In this document: positions 47,501 through 55,553 of the stretch, in pieces
Numbering within the stretch: the first letter of the stretch is position 1
How the letters are laid out: each line of letters starts with the position of its first letter
Origin: Clostridiales bacterium
GTDB lineage: Bacteria > Bacillota > Clostridia > Oscillospirales > CAG-272
DNA length: 64,000 bases
Reading direction: 5' to 3'
Assembly (NCBI GenBank): GCA_003150035.1
Contig: QALR01000007.1
Location: forward strand, 62,001 to 126,000
Position numbers and translations under genes: made by a program
Notes under the pieces: model-generated
What the model was told of the DNA's origin: nothing
Databases searched by the model: none
What the model saw: only the letters and a program-made list of their open reading frames with translations

Positions 47501-48167
47501 TCCATCTAAGCTGGCTGTCTCCAAGCTTTATCCGGACGTGCTGGATGACATGGATGGTGCAGAGATGGAATCGTCGGTGCCCGCGGCGGTTACCATGCCG
47601 CATTTTCTCATGAGAGAGCCGGCTGAAGCGGTGACAGCGGCGGAGAGGGGAACTGCTATGCATACCTTTATGCAGTTTTGTGATTTCGAAAACGTAAGAA
47701 CATTTGGAGTCGAGACCGAAATCGACCGGCTGATAGAGAAGCAGTTTCTTTTTGCTTCCGATAAAGCGAAAATGGATATAGCAAGGCTTGAGGCGTTTTT
47801 TATGAACAGGATTGCGGGGGAAATGATGGCGGCAAAGCGACTTTACAGAGAGAAGCGTTTTTTGATTAAATATCCAATCTCCTTGTTTTCATCGGAGAGT
47901 GAGGAGACTTTTGAGGGAGAAGAGCTGCTTGTGCAAGGGGTTATTGACTGTGCCTACTTTAACCAGGCGGATGAGTTGATTCTTGTGGATTATAAAACGG
48001 ATTCTTTTTCCTCGTCTGCTTCGCGTACTTATGTAGAGAATGTTCTGAAAGAGCGTCATACAAGGCAGCTTGGTTATTATCGAATGGCATGCGAAAAGCT
48101 GTTTGGGATCTTACCTTCTCACACCTATCTTTACGCATTTGCGCTGAATGATGTTATAGAAATCTAA
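44532..48167 (+). CDS. addA: ATP-dependent helicase/nuclease subunit A (AddA)
   Basis: 1211-residue UvrD-type helicase with a C-terminal RecB-like nuclease, the AddA half of the AddAB double-strand-break resection enzyme. Helicase motifs: TVSQQDAI (Q motif), Walker A AAAGSGKT (25-32), DEYQDTNEIQ, GDIKQSIYSFRGAQP, TIHQSKGLEFP and LYVALTRARERL. Nuclease motifs: AERGTAMHTFMQF, GVIDCAY and VDYKTD. GTG 44532 is chosen for GGAGG seven bases upstream; the frame opens earlier at 44460. addB, usually directly upstream, is absent here: the RamA-like gene takes that place. A perfect triple 9-bp repeat lies inside (46119-46145). Confidence 0.93.
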   Translation: MGERKWTVSQQDAIASRDKSVAVSAAAGSGKTAVLTRRIIERICAPDGFGSLSRLLVVTFTKAAAAELISRISDALTEELAKNPGNRHLRAQSLLVSSAPISTIHSFCLELIRANFQKLGLPADFSTAEETEVDIMKKRIAEDLISDFFDGTTTSDEGGIADFGHFADTFGDIRNGDRLADTLLSFYETLSSTVGFLDEIETSRKIYERAARNGFDGSFWENSLRRYLVDFLEHYECIYEEAVAYIRENDSYKKYLDNFLYDISYIKEILNLACSGGSYQDLSAAMADYAPKKLSPVTGASGDRKMNFYKNARTEFSGSLRKFAKDFYGYSDEILCETLKESASLLADLSVFLRAFENRFAKEKRRRRIVTFADMERFALSLLWDKENDAPSELALSLRGSFDEIYIDEYQDTNEIQDKIFCLLSRENNRFCVGDIKQSIYSFRGAQPSIFRAELERRPKYEQGSVSPAVKIFLSENFRSTTEILDFCNGIFEKLMNTKTSHYGEEERLRCGSERHGVLPEVCLIPAMSQDAQDAQDADDTEDISASDAEAEYVADRIAELLSGAVHLDGTPVKPSDIVILLRNASKCASSFEKALKKKGIPCRNSGQTAFFESPEVLLILSFLNVIDNPARDIYLAAALKSPLFGVTLAELLYIRRYQRENSLFDALCHFTKETGFAKGEKFLCEREFYAKAAVEMPCDELIWQIYTNTGIFSILSADEERPLYEIEQIRANLMMLYQYARGFERGGFKGLSGFISFINEVIADKKEIGLSQFASPGEVVTIMTIHQSKGLEFPICFVCGLSREFNFKDAQQKALYHTHTGFSMKLISRDGLVRSDTLMRRVASLEMRRLAVEEELRVLYVALTRARERLILTASLKKKKNSGEFQEKGLFSFEGEYGLASRFFSDYDERKANSFLALLLPALSEMQGRFSLVLPKRDEIKTWTEISPRYQEKMCNGSDNGEDISYYEAKKQVAERLDFVYPYRRMSKIPSKLAVSKLYPDVLDDMDGAEMESSVPAAVTMPHFLMREPAEAVTAAERGTAMHTFMQFCDFENVRTFGVETEIDRLIEKQFLFASDKAKMDIARLEAFFMNRIAGEMMAAKRLYREKRFLIKYPISLFSSESEETFEGEELLVQGVIDCAYFNQADELILVDYKTDSFSSSASRTYVENVLKERHTRQLGYYRMACEKLFGILPSHTYLYAFALNDVIEI
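46119..46145 (+). repeat. Triple 9-bp tandem repeat inside addA
   Basis: CAGGATGCT three times in frame, encoding QDAQDAQDA within the variable loop QDAQDAQDADDTEDI. Length changes of 9 bp would be in-frame. Confidence 0.85.
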
Positions 48168-48201
48168 GCCATTACGGCTGGTCATAAGAAAGGATATGTA
48201 T

Positions 48202-48747
48202 ATGAAATCTACGATCGATGCCGGGAGGAATTTTAGTAAAAATACGGGAAAGCCGCAACGGAACAAAGGCTCGGGCAAGATGGTCTATTGGTTGGCGCTG
48301 CTTCCGATTCTTTCTGTGGGCTTGTACCTTTTGCTGATGTCGGCCGGACAGACGGAGAATTTTGCTGTTTTGGGTATTCTTGTCTTTCTTGCTGCCATTG
48401 GTGTATGGGGAATATGCGGCGCTTTGTTTGCAAGATGCGGCGTGATGTTTTTGAAATCTGTTTTGATTGCCAATGCTTTTCCGATTTTTTGCGGCATTGT
48501 CTATACGGTGCTTTGTGTCATTGCAGCCTTTACCGGGACCGAGGCGGTTCTGAATGCCGCGGAGCTTATCGGGGGACTTGGCATGGGGATGTTCGGTTTC
48601 TTTGGAACGACTCTTTATATGGTACTTCCTTTAAGTCTTTTTGAAGTGTATATCAATTTGGTTTTTTGTCTGCTTGTTTTTGGAATTGGATTTGCCATTG
48701 GTGCATCCAGACGAGCCAAGAGAAAGCCCGACCGCAGAAGTCACTGA
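48202..48747 (+). CDS. Four- or five-helix membrane protein
   Basis: 181-residue membrane protein, not recognised. A polar, basic N-terminus (about 1-28) is followed by hydrophobic segments at about 28-46, 54-78, 84-106, 125-145 and 150-168, then a basic tail (ASRRAKRKPDRRSH). Short Cys-containing segments occur (WGICGALFARCG). ATG 48202 is chosen for AAAGGA seven bases upstream. It lies 34 bp after addA and could be the end of that transcript. Confidence 0.7.
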   Translation: MKSTIDAGRNFSKNTGKPQRNKGSGKMVYWLALLPILSVGLYLLLMSAGQTENFAVLGILVFLAAIGVWGICGALFARCGVMFLKSVLIANAFPIFCGIVYTVLCVIAAFTGTEAVLNAAELIGGLGMGMFGFFGTTLYMVLPLSLFEVYINLVFCLLVFGIGFAIGASRRAKRKPDRRSH

Positions 48748-48884
48748 AAAATCCCGTCACAAAAAAATGCCTCCCTCATAATATGGTAACAGGTAGGGGA
48801 AATCCACCACGGTTTCTTCCTATGAAAAACAAAGATTTAGCGTTCATATTTTGCTGACACCGTTGGCGAAGGGAGGAAATTTTT

Positions 48885-48974
48885 ATGAACTGTCTGTGCA
48901 ATCTTTTCGACAATAACAACTGCCTTTGGATTATTGTTATTGCGGTCATCGTGCTTTGCTGCTGCTGCAACTGA
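48885..48974 (+). CDS. 29-residue Cys-rich membrane peptide
   Basis: A 30-codon frame (ATG to TGA) with GGGAGG upstream and a strong terminator directly after. The product is MNCLCNLFDNNNCLWIIVIA then VIVLCCCCN: Cys-rich ends around one hydrophobic helix of about 13-15 residues. Peptides of this shape are frequent and overlooked in Clostridia; role unknown, surface or spore-coat association is a guess. Strong RBS, separate position and following terminator support it as a real gene. Confidence 0.65.
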   Translation: MNCLCNLFDNNNCLWIIVIAVIVLCCCCN

Positions 48975-48983
48975 GCCGGAAAA

Positions 48984-49026
48984 TAGAAAAATACGGGCGA
49001 ACCGATACGGCTCGCCCGTTTTCTAT
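48984..49026. terminator. Bidirectional terminator between the Cys-rich peptide and the GNAT gene
   Basis: Stem ACGGGCGA/TCGCCCGT (48993-49000, 49012-49019) with A- and T-rich flanks extending it (ATAGAAAA / TTTTCTAT). Confidence 0.8.
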
Positions 49027-49415
49027 AGGACAAATCGATTGTCCTTTTCTATTATATAAGACGGCAAACTTTTTTTGCATCCGTTTTTTTCATAGAATTC
49101 CTCTGCCCCCGGCTGCGCTCCGAAATATAACATTGTCGGCGTATTGTCTTTGGCCAGTGAAAGGAGCTTGCTTCCGATTCCCTGACTCCGATATTCCGGA
49201 AGAACCAAAAGCTCTGTTATGGTTCCGAAAAAATAGCCATCGGTGAGAATACGAAGACAGCCGACCAGCATATCGCCGTCGTATGCCGTAATATTGCATG
49301 TTTTTGACAGCGCCTCCTCTGTTCTGGCGATATCGTAATCGCCCTTCCATATTTGATTGACAAACGGAAGAAAAAGGGAAGCGTTCAGGTTGCGGTCATT
49401 GACTTTATACTCCAT
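49023..49415 (-). CDS. GNAT-family N-acetyltransferase
   Basis: 130-residue acetyltransferase of the GNAT fold, transferring acetyl from acetyl-CoA to an unknown amine. N-terminal EYKVNDRNLNASLFLPFVNQIW, then AYDGDMLVGCLRILTDG and the CoA-binding LLVLPEYRSQGIGSKLLSLA, with a C-terminal FYEKNGC turn typical of the family. Slightly shorter than average. Stands alone; upstream is nfnB, 24 bp away in the same direction, so it may be the last gene of that transcript. Confidence 0.9.
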   Translation of the reverse strand: MEYKVNDRNLNASLFLPFVNQIWKGDYDIARTEEALSKTCNITAYDGDMLVGCLRILTDGYFFGTITELLVLPEYRSQGIGSKLLSLAKDNTPTMLYFGAQPGAEEFYEKNGCKKSLPSYIIEKDNRFVL

Positions 49416-49439
49416 GACTTTGTCACCCCTGATTGGAAT

Positions 49440-50825
49440 TCATCCTTTGCGCAGATATTCATCGATGGCCGCCGCCGCTTTTTTCCCCGCCTCCATGGCA
49501 AGAATTACCGTTGCGGCGCCTGTCACGGCGTCTCCGCCGGCAAATACGCCGGGACGGGAAGTCCTGCCCGTTTCATCTGCTACGATGCAGCCCTTGGGGT
49601 TGGTTACAAGCCCGGAAGTTGTGGATTTGATCAGCGGATTCGGTACCGTTCCGATGGCGATAATGACGGCGTCTGCATCTAGTGTAAACTCGGACCCCTT
49701 TTTGGGAATGGGCCTTCTGCGGCCGGAAGCGTCCGGTTCGCCAAGCTCCATTTCGATGCATTCCACCCCTCTCACATGGCCGTTTCCATCGTCTAAAATC
49801 CTTGTGGGATTGCATAGCAGCCGGAATTCAATTCCTTCTGCCATGGCATGATGGACCTCCTCGCGCCTTGCGGGAAGCTCCTCCATACTACGCCGGTAAA
49901 CGATAGTAACCTCATCGGCGCCCATACGTTTTGCGCACCGCGCGGCGTCCATCGCGACATTGCCGCCGCCGACAACAGCAATGCGGCTTGCCTTTTTAAT
50001 GGGCGTGTCATATTCGGGGAGATAGGCCTTCATCAAATTGATTCTTGTCAAATATTCGTTGGCAGAGAATACCCCGAGCAGATTTTCGCCGGGGATTCCC
50101 ATAAACTGCGGAAGTCCCGCTCCGCTGCCGATGAAAACCGCTTCGGCGCCGTCGGAAAAAAGGTCATCTACGGAAAGAGTGTGTCCGATGATGGCGTCTG
50201 TGACGATGGACACGCCGAGCGCCTTAAGTCCTTCGATTTCCTCCTCCACGATTTGCTTTGGCAGACGAAATTCCGGAATCCCATACACGAGAACGCCGCC
50301 CGCCTTGTGAAATGCCTCGTATATGGTTACGTCATAGCCCATTTTGGCAAGGCTGCCGGCGCAGGTGAGTCCCGATGGGCCGGATCCGACCACGGCGACT
50401 CTATGTCTGTTTCCCTGCGGGGGGGCCATCTCGCTCTTTTTCTGTTTTCTGTGATAGTCTGCCGCAAAGCGCTCAAGCGCCCCGATGCCGACGGATTCCC
50501 CCTTAATCGCGCGGACGCATTTGCCCTCACACTGGTTTTCCTGAGGACAAACTCTGCCGCAGATAGCAGGAAGCAGATTGGTGGAATGGATCACCTCATA
50601 GGCCTTGCCAAAACTGCCGTTTCGGATTTCCCGGATAAAATCGGGAATATGTACGCCAACAGGACATCCTTTCATGCAGGGGGCGTTTTTGCAGTCGAGG
50701 CATCTTGCCGCCTCGGCTTTTGCGTCTGCTTCGGAATATCCGAGCGCGACCTCTTCAAAGTTGCCGGCGCGGCGCACCGGGTCCGCTTCCGGCATAGGTG
50801 TTTTGATGGGACTCATATCAGCCAT
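49440..50825 (-). CDS. nfnB: NADPH-binding flavoprotein subunit of an electron-bifurcating transhydrogenase (NfnB / GltD-like)
   Basis: 461-residue flavoprotein of the glutamate synthase small-subunit family. N-terminal 4Fe-4S ligands CLDCKNAPCMKGCP (Cys42, 45, 50, 54) and a second set in ICGRVCPQENQCEGKC; FAD motif VAVVGSGPSGLTCAGSLA; NADPH motif IAVVGGGNVAMDAARCA; C-terminal FAD motif PGVFAGGDAVTGAATVILAM. Paired with nfnA it would couple NADH oxidation or reduction of NADP+ to ferredoxin. GltD of glutamate synthase is similar, but no gltB lies nearby and the partner is NfnA-like. Its start overlaps the nfnA stop by 8 bp. Confidence 0.93.
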   Translation of the reverse strand: MADMSPIKTPMPEADPVRRAGNFEEVALGYSEADAKAEAARCLDCKNAPCMKGCPVGVHIPDFIREIRNGSFGKAYEVIHSTNLLPAICGRVCPQENQCEGKCVRAIKGESVGIGALERFAADYHRKQKKSEMAPPQGNRHRVAVVGSGPSGLTCAGSLAKMGYDVTIYEAFHKAGGVLVYGIPEFRLPKQIVEEEIEGLKALGVSIVTDAIIGHTLSVDDLFSDGAEAVFIGSGAGLPQFMGIPGENLLGVFSANEYLTRINLMKAYLPEYDTPIKKASRIAVVGGGNVAMDAARCAKRMGADEVTIVYRRSMEELPARREEVHHAMAEGIEFRLLCNPTRILDDGNGHVRGVECIEMELGEPDASGRRRPIPKKGSEFTLDADAVIIAIGTVPNPLIKSTTSGLVTNPKGCIVADETGRTSRPGVFAGGDAVTGAATVILAMEAGKKAAAAIDEYLRKG

Positions 50826-51657
50826 GACGCATACCTCCTGTCAGACGGCACAGATGTGCCGCCTCTTCCTCTTTATAAAAACTGTTCCGTTTGATGAGCT
50901 CATCCCAATCCACAAGATGTCCGTCAAATTCCGGACCGTCCACACAGGCAAACTGCGTTTTTCCGTCTACTACAACGCGACATCCGCCGCACATTCCGGT
51001 TCCGTCGATCATAATGGGATTGAGAGAGACGATGGTTTTGATTCCATACGGCTCTGTGACCGCACAGACAAATTTCATCATAGGTGCGGGACCGATCGCC
51101 ACGACTCTGTCGTAATGGATGCCGGAGTCAATCAGGTCCTTTAATTTATTGGTCGTGAAGCCTTTTTCACCGTAGGAGCCATCGTCCGTCGTGATATACA
51201 GATTCGAGCAGGCGCGCATTTCCTCCTCAAGAATGACGATATCGCGGCTGCGGAAGCCCGCGATCATATCGACCTCGGCTCCCGCCTCATGCAAAGCCTT
51301 GGCGACAGGATAGGCGATGGCACAGCCGACCCCGCCTCCTACTACAGCGACGCGGGAAAAGCCCTCGACTTCGGAAGGCTTTCCAAGAGGCCCGGCAAAA
51401 TCGAGAATCGTGTCGCCTTCGGAAAGCGCGGCAAGCTTCTTGGTGGAGGCGCCAACCGGTTGGAACATGATGGTTACGGTGCCCTTTTCACGGTCATAAT
51501 CTGCAATCGTGAGCGGGATGCGCTCACCAAATTCATCGATGCGGAAGATGATGAACTGCCCTGCAAGACATTTCCTTGCGACAAGCGGAGCCTCTATCAC
51601 CATTTCCAAGGTGGTTTTCGCTTCATTCAGGTAGCGTTTTTTGAGAATCTGAAACAT
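50818..51657 (-). CDS. nfnA: NfnA: FAD/NAD-binding and 2Fe-2S subunit of the NADH-ferredoxin:NADP+ transhydrogenase
   Basis: 279-residue ferredoxin-NADP reductase-type subunit that binds NADH and FAD and carries a 2Fe-2S centre. Motifs: FAD-binding beta-barrel (FIIFRIDEFGERIPLTIADYD), NAD motif VAVVGGGVGCAIAYPVAKAL, and C-terminal GTGMCGGCRVVV with FACVDGPEFDGHLVDW. Similar proteins include the dihydroorotate dehydrogenase electron-transfer subunit PyrK, but the overlap with NfnB defines the pair. NfnAB balances NADH, NADPH and ferredoxin in fermenting anaerobes. Own promoter at 51702-51730. Confidence 0.93.
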   Translation of the reverse strand: MFQILKKRYLNEAKTTLEMVIEAPLVARKCLAGQFIIFRIDEFGERIPLTIADYDREKGTVTIMFQPVGASTKKLAALSEGDTILDFAGPLGKPSEVEGFSRVAVVGGGVGCAIAYPVAKALHEAGAEVDMIAGFRSRDIVILEEEMRACSNLYITTDDGSYGEKGFTTNKLKDLIDSGIHYDRVVAIGPAPMMKFVCAVTEPYGIKTIVSLNPIMIDGTGMCGGCRVVVDGKTQFACVDGPEFDGHLVDWDELIKRNSFYKEEEAAHLCRLTGGMRHG

Positions 51658-51701
51658 ATGTTGCCTCCGTTATGGAACCTCTTTTGCTGTTTTTCCCGAT
51701 T

Positions 51702-51730
51702 ATTATATCATTCCTTCGCTGGATTGTAAA
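51702..51730 (-). promoter_or_regulatory. Promoter of nfnAB
   Basis: Minus strand TTTACA (51725-51730), 17 bp, TATAAT (51702-51707). Confidence 0.8.
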
Positions 51731-51802
51731 GAGTAAACGCTGTGTTTTTCCCAAAAAGTCTGTGTGCGCCGGAATGGTGCAAACGAGAAGCCGTTACAAA
51801 GG

Positions 51803-51832
51803 AAAATACCCGCAAAACGTTGCGGGTATTTT
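51803..51832 (-). terminator. Terminator after ppdK
   Basis: Perfect 13-bp stem AAAATACCCGCAA/TTGCGGGTATTTT with T-rich right side on the minus strand. Confidence 0.85.
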
Positions 51833-51845
51833 AGAAACACGTTTT

Positions 51846-54476
51846 TTATTTTTCGTCCTTGATAGCAGCCTGTGCCGCAGCGAGTCTTGCAATCGGTACG
51901 CGGAACGGAGAGCAGGACACATAGGTGAGTCCGATTCTGTGGCAGAATTCTACCGTGGAAGGATCACCGCCGTGCTCGCCGCAGATTCCGAGCTTGATGT
52001 CAGGACGCGTTTTGCGCCCGAGCTCGCATGCCATCTGAACAAGCTTGCCAACGCCGTTCTGGTCGATTTTAGCAAACGGATCGTTTTCATAAATCTTCTT
52101 TTCATAGTAAGCGCCAAGGAACTTGCCCGCGTCATCTCGGCTGAAGCCGAACGTCATCTGGGTCAGGTCGTTGGTGCCAAAGGAGAAGAATTCCGCATCT
52201 TTCGCGATTTCATCCGCTGTCAGGGCAGCGCGCGGAATTTCGATCATGGTTCCGACCTTGTAGTGCATATCGGAGCCTGCCGCTGCGATTTCTGCATCTG
52301 CCGTCTCGCAGACGACGCCCTTGACATAATGCAGCTCCTTGAGCTCACCGACAAGCGGAATCATGATTTCCGGAACGATATTCCAGTCCGGATGTTTTTT
52401 CTTCACGTTGATAGCGGCACGAATGACAGCTTTTGTCTGCATTCTTGCGATTTCCGGATAGGTAACGGCCAGACGGCAGCCGCGGTGTCCCATCATCGGA
52501 TTGAACTCATGCAGGGAAACGATGATCGCTTTGATGTCGGCAACGGTTTTGCCTTGACTTTGGGCGAGCAGCTCAATGTCTTTTTCTTCTGTCGGCACGA
52601 ACTCGTGAAGCGGGGGATCGAGGAAGCGGATGGTGACCGGGCGGCCTTCCATGGCTTCATACAGCTCCTCGAAATCTCCCTGTTGCATCGGAAGGAGCTT
52701 TTCGAGCGCGGCTTCTCTTTGCTCGACTGTGTCGGAGCAAATCATCTCACGGATGGCCGCGATTCTGTCGCCGTCGAAGAACATATGCTCCGTGCGGCAA
52801 AGACCGATGCCTTCGGCGCCGAGCTCAAACGCCTTTTTCGCGTCACGCGGCGTATCGGCGTTGGTTCTGACCTGAAGCTTGCGGTATTTGTCTGCCCAAG
52901 CCATGATTCTGCCGAATTCGCCGACGATGGTGGCGTCAACCGTTGGGATCTCCCCGTCGTAAATATTACCGGTGGAGCCGTCGATCGAGATATAATCTCC
53001 CTCATGGTAGGTTTTACCTGCCAGAACGAATTGCTTGTTTTCTTCATCCATATTGATGTCTGAGCAGCCGGAAACGCAGCAGGTTCCCATGCCGCGGGCA
53101 ACAACCGCCGCATGGGAGGTCATGCCGCCGCGCACGGTAAGAATGCCCTGGGAAGCCTTCATGCCCTCAATATCTTCGGGAGAGGTTTCCAGACGCACCA
53201 GGACGACTTTTTTGCCGGCTGCCTTCCAAGCTTTCGCGTCATCCGCTGTAAAGACGATCTGACCGCAGGCGGCGCCGGGGGAAGCCGCAAGCGCTTTGGC
53301 AACAGGTTTGGCGGCTTTGAGCGCCTTGGGGTCGAACTGCGGATGGAGAAGGGTATCCAGATTGCGGGGGTCAATCATGAGAACCGCCTGTTTTTCCGTG
53401 ATCATACCCTCATCCACAAGGTCGCATGCGATTTTCAGCGCAGCCTTGGCTGTTCTCTTGCCGTTGCGGGTCTGGAGCATATAAAGATGTCTGTCCTCGA
53501 TGGTAAACTCCATGTCCTGCATATCATGATAATGATTTTCAAGGGTTTTGCAAATGGTCTGGAACTGCTCGAATACCTCCGGCATGATCTCCGCCATTTT
53601 GGAAATCGGCATCGGGGTGCGCACACCGGCGACAACGTCCTCGCCCTGTGCATTCATCAGGAACTCGCCCATGAGCTTCTTTTCACCGGTTGCGGGATCG
53701 CGCGTAAAGGCGACGCCGGTTCCGGAGGTTTCGCCAAGGTTGCCGAACGCCATCATCTGAACGTTGACGGCAGTACCCCAGGAATAAGGAATATCGTTGT
53801 CACGGCGATATACGTTTGCGCGGGGATTATCCCACGAACGGAATACAGCCTTGATGGCGCCCATGAGCTGTTCCTTGGGATCGCTCGGGAAATCCGCGCC
53901 GATTTTTGCTTTATACTCCGCTTTGAACTGTTCTGCGAGCGTTTTGAGGTCCTCAGCTGTAAGCTCTACGTCCTGCGTCACGCCTTTTTCCTCTTTCATC
54001 TTGTCGATGAGCTGCTCGAAATATTTTTTGCCGACCTCCATGACGACGTCGGAATACATTTGGATGAATCTTCTGTAGCAGTCATAAGCCCAACGGGGAT
54101 TGCCGGATTTTTTCGCCATGACCTCAACCACTTCTTCGTTGAGGCCGAGGTTCAGAATGGTATCCATCATGCCGGGCATAGAAGCTCTTGCGCCGGAACG
54201 GACGGAAACAAGAAGCGGATTTTCCAGGTCGCCGAATTTTTTGCCGGTGATAGCTTCCATTTTCTCGATGTATTCCATGATTTGCGCCATGATTTCATCG
54301 TTGATCTGCTGCCCGTCCTCGTAGTACTGCGTGCAGGCTTCCGTTGTAATGGTGAAGCCCTGCGGAACCGGAAGACCCAGATTTGTCATTTCAGCAAGGT
54401 TTGCGCCTTTACCGCCGAGAAGCTCGCGCATGTTCGCATTGCCCTCGGTAAATAGGTAGACGTATTTTTTTGCCAT
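51846..54476 (-). CDS. ppdK: Pyruvate phosphate dikinase
   Basis: 876-residue enzyme interconverting pyruvate, ATP and phosphate with phosphoenolpyruvate, AMP and pyrophosphate; in Clostridia it serves glycolysis with pyrophosphate. N-terminal ATP-grasp domain (ELLGGKGANLAEMTNLGLPVPQGFTI), central phosphotransfer domain with catalytic His455 in GGMTSHAAVVARGMG, and C-terminal TIM-barrel with LCRTEHMFF and the region around FSFGTNDLTQMTFG. Length is standard. RBS CGGAGG. Weak -35 but TATAAT upstream (54546-54551). Regulator proteins of plant type are not expected. Confidence 0.97.
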   Translation of the reverse strand: MAKKYVYLFTEGNANMRELLGGKGANLAEMTNLGLPVPQGFTITTEACTQYYEDGQQINDEIMAQIMEYIEKMEAITGKKFGDLENPLLVSVRSGARASMPGMMDTILNLGLNEEVVEVMAKKSGNPRWAYDCYRRFIQMYSDVVMEVGKKYFEQLIDKMKEEKGVTQDVELTAEDLKTLAEQFKAEYKAKIGADFPSDPKEQLMGAIKAVFRSWDNPRANVYRRDNDIPYSWGTAVNVQMMAFGNLGETSGTGVAFTRDPATGEKKLMGEFLMNAQGEDVVAGVRTPMPISKMAEIMPEVFEQFQTICKTLENHYHDMQDMEFTIEDRHLYMLQTRNGKRTAKAALKIACDLVDEGMITEKQAVLMIDPRNLDTLLHPQFDPKALKAAKPVAKALAASPGAACGQIVFTADDAKAWKAAGKKVVLVRLETSPEDIEGMKASQGILTVRGGMTSHAAVVARGMGTCCVSGCSDINMDEENKQFVLAGKTYHEGDYISIDGSTGNIYDGEIPTVDATIVGEFGRIMAWADKYRKLQVRTNADTPRDAKKAFELGAEGIGLCRTEHMFFDGDRIAAIREMICSDTVEQREAALEKLLPMQQGDFEELYEAMEGRPVTIRFLDPPLHEFVPTEEKDIELLAQSQGKTVADIKAIIVSLHEFNPMMGHRGCRLAVTYPEIARMQTKAVIRAAINVKKKHPDWNIVPEIMIPLVGELKELHYVKGVVCETADAEIAAAGSDMHYKVGTMIEIPRAALTADEIAKDAEFFSFGTNDLTQMTFGFSRDDAGKFLGAYYEKKIYENDPFAKIDQNGVGKLVQMACELGRKTRPDIKLGICGEHGGDPSTVEFCHRIGLTYVSCSPFRVPIARLAAAQAAIKDEK

Positions 54477-54545
54477 TGTTGTTTTACCTCCGAGATTTTT
54501 TGGTTTTAGTGGTTAAAATTTGAAATAAAACCTTTCCGATACGGT

Positions 54546-54551
54546 ATTATA
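54546..54551 (-). promoter_or_regulatory. -10 element of ppdK
   Basis: Minus strand TATAAT with no clear -35; spacing to the start is about 65 nt. Confidence 0.45.
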
Positions 54552-54645
54552 ACACAAACTTTCGGCGATATCTACACTTTTTATAAAAAATTTATAAAAA
54601 ATAAAAAAAAATACACAAATCCGGAGAAGCGGGTAAAAAAGCATC

Positions 54646-54674
54646 TTGCAAAAATTCTATTTTATGTGTAAAAT
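54646..54674 (+). promoter_or_regulatory. Promoter of pth
   Basis: TTGCAA (54646-54651), 17 bp, TAAAAT (54669-54674). Confidence 0.75.
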
Positions 54675-54772
54675 AATACCGACATGGTAAAAATTCCGTG
54701 GCTAATTTTTACAGAAAGATAAAAAATCCGTGTCTTGCTAGGGGTAAGGCGCGTACGGCATGGAGGATGACA

Positions 54773-55399
54773 ATGCCGATAGAAGAGCTGTTCCAAAAAA
54801 TCAAATCTATGAGAATGCCGGCGGGCAAGCCGGAATATATTGTGGCAGGACTGGGAAATCCGGGAAAGGATTATGCCGCCACGCGCCATAATGCCGGCTT
54901 TATGGCGCTTGACCATCTTGCGCAAAGGCTGAACGCAAAAGTCAACCGGGCAAAATTTGATGCGCTCTGCGGTGACGCCGGAATCGGCGGCAGGGCCGTA
55001 CTTCTCATGAAGCCGCAGACCTATATGAACGCTTCCGGGATTGCCATCTCGGCTGCGGCGGAGTATTATAAAATCCCGCCGGAGCATGTCATTGTGCTTT
55101 GCGACGATATTACACAGGCACTGGGAAAGCTTCGAATCCGCCGCAGCGGAAGCGCCGGCGGCCATAACGGGCTCAAAAGCATCATCGGTATGCTAGACAG
55201 CGAAAATTTTCCGCGTATCCGCCTTGGAATCGGAGAAAAACCGTCTGCGGAGTATGATCTTGCGGCATGGGTGACGGGGAAATTTTCCGAGGCCGATCGA
55301 AAAACCTTGGCGTCACGCTTTGACGACGTATATCATGCGTTGGAGCTGATGATTGCCGGAGATTTTGAACGCGCCATGTGTCTCTATAACGGAGGCTGA
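54773..55399 (+). CDS. pth: Peptidyl-tRNA hydrolase
   Basis: 208-residue hydrolase that recycles peptidyl-tRNA released from stalled ribosomes. Motifs: IVAGLGNPGKDYAATRHNAGF (catalytic His in TRHNAG), LLMKPQTYMNASG, VLCDDI and RRSGSAGGHNGLKSI. GGAGG lies six bases before ATG 54773. Residues 1-15 (PIEELFQKIKSMRM) are a short N-terminal extension compared with the roughly 190-residue family norm. The usual partner mfd follows 154 bp downstream. Confidence 0.96.
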   Translation: MPIEELFQKIKSMRMPAGKPEYIVAGLGNPGKDYAATRHNAGFMALDHLAQRLNAKVNRAKFDALCGDAGIGGRAVLLMKPQTYMNASGIAISAAAEYYKIPPEHVIVLCDDITQALGKLRIRRSGSAGGHNGLKSIIGMLDSENFPRIRLGIGEKPSAEYDLAAWVTGKFSEADRKTLASRFDDVYHALELMIAGDFERAMCLYNGG

Positions 55400-55437
55400 C
55401 GCCGATTTTAGCAGGATTTTTGCGGACGTGCTATCAT

Positions 55438-55473
55438 GGCGCATAAAGAAATCCTGTCCGGTGCGCCTTTTTT
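55438..55473 (+). terminator. Terminator-like hairpin between pth and mfd
   Basis: Stem GGCGCA/TGCGCC with an 18-base loop followed by six T. It implies that mfd has some separate control. Confidence 0.6.
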
Positions 55474-55553
55474 GCGGCGTTTGCGATTGGCGCGCCTGAG
55501 GATGCTGAATGTTACGAAATGATCGTCCTGCCAAAACAGGAAAGGGAAAACAT

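Noticed and set aside
51672..53063. 463-residue open frame on the plus strand
   Set aside because: Antisense of ppdK; no recognisable domain. The same holds for 53112-54455.
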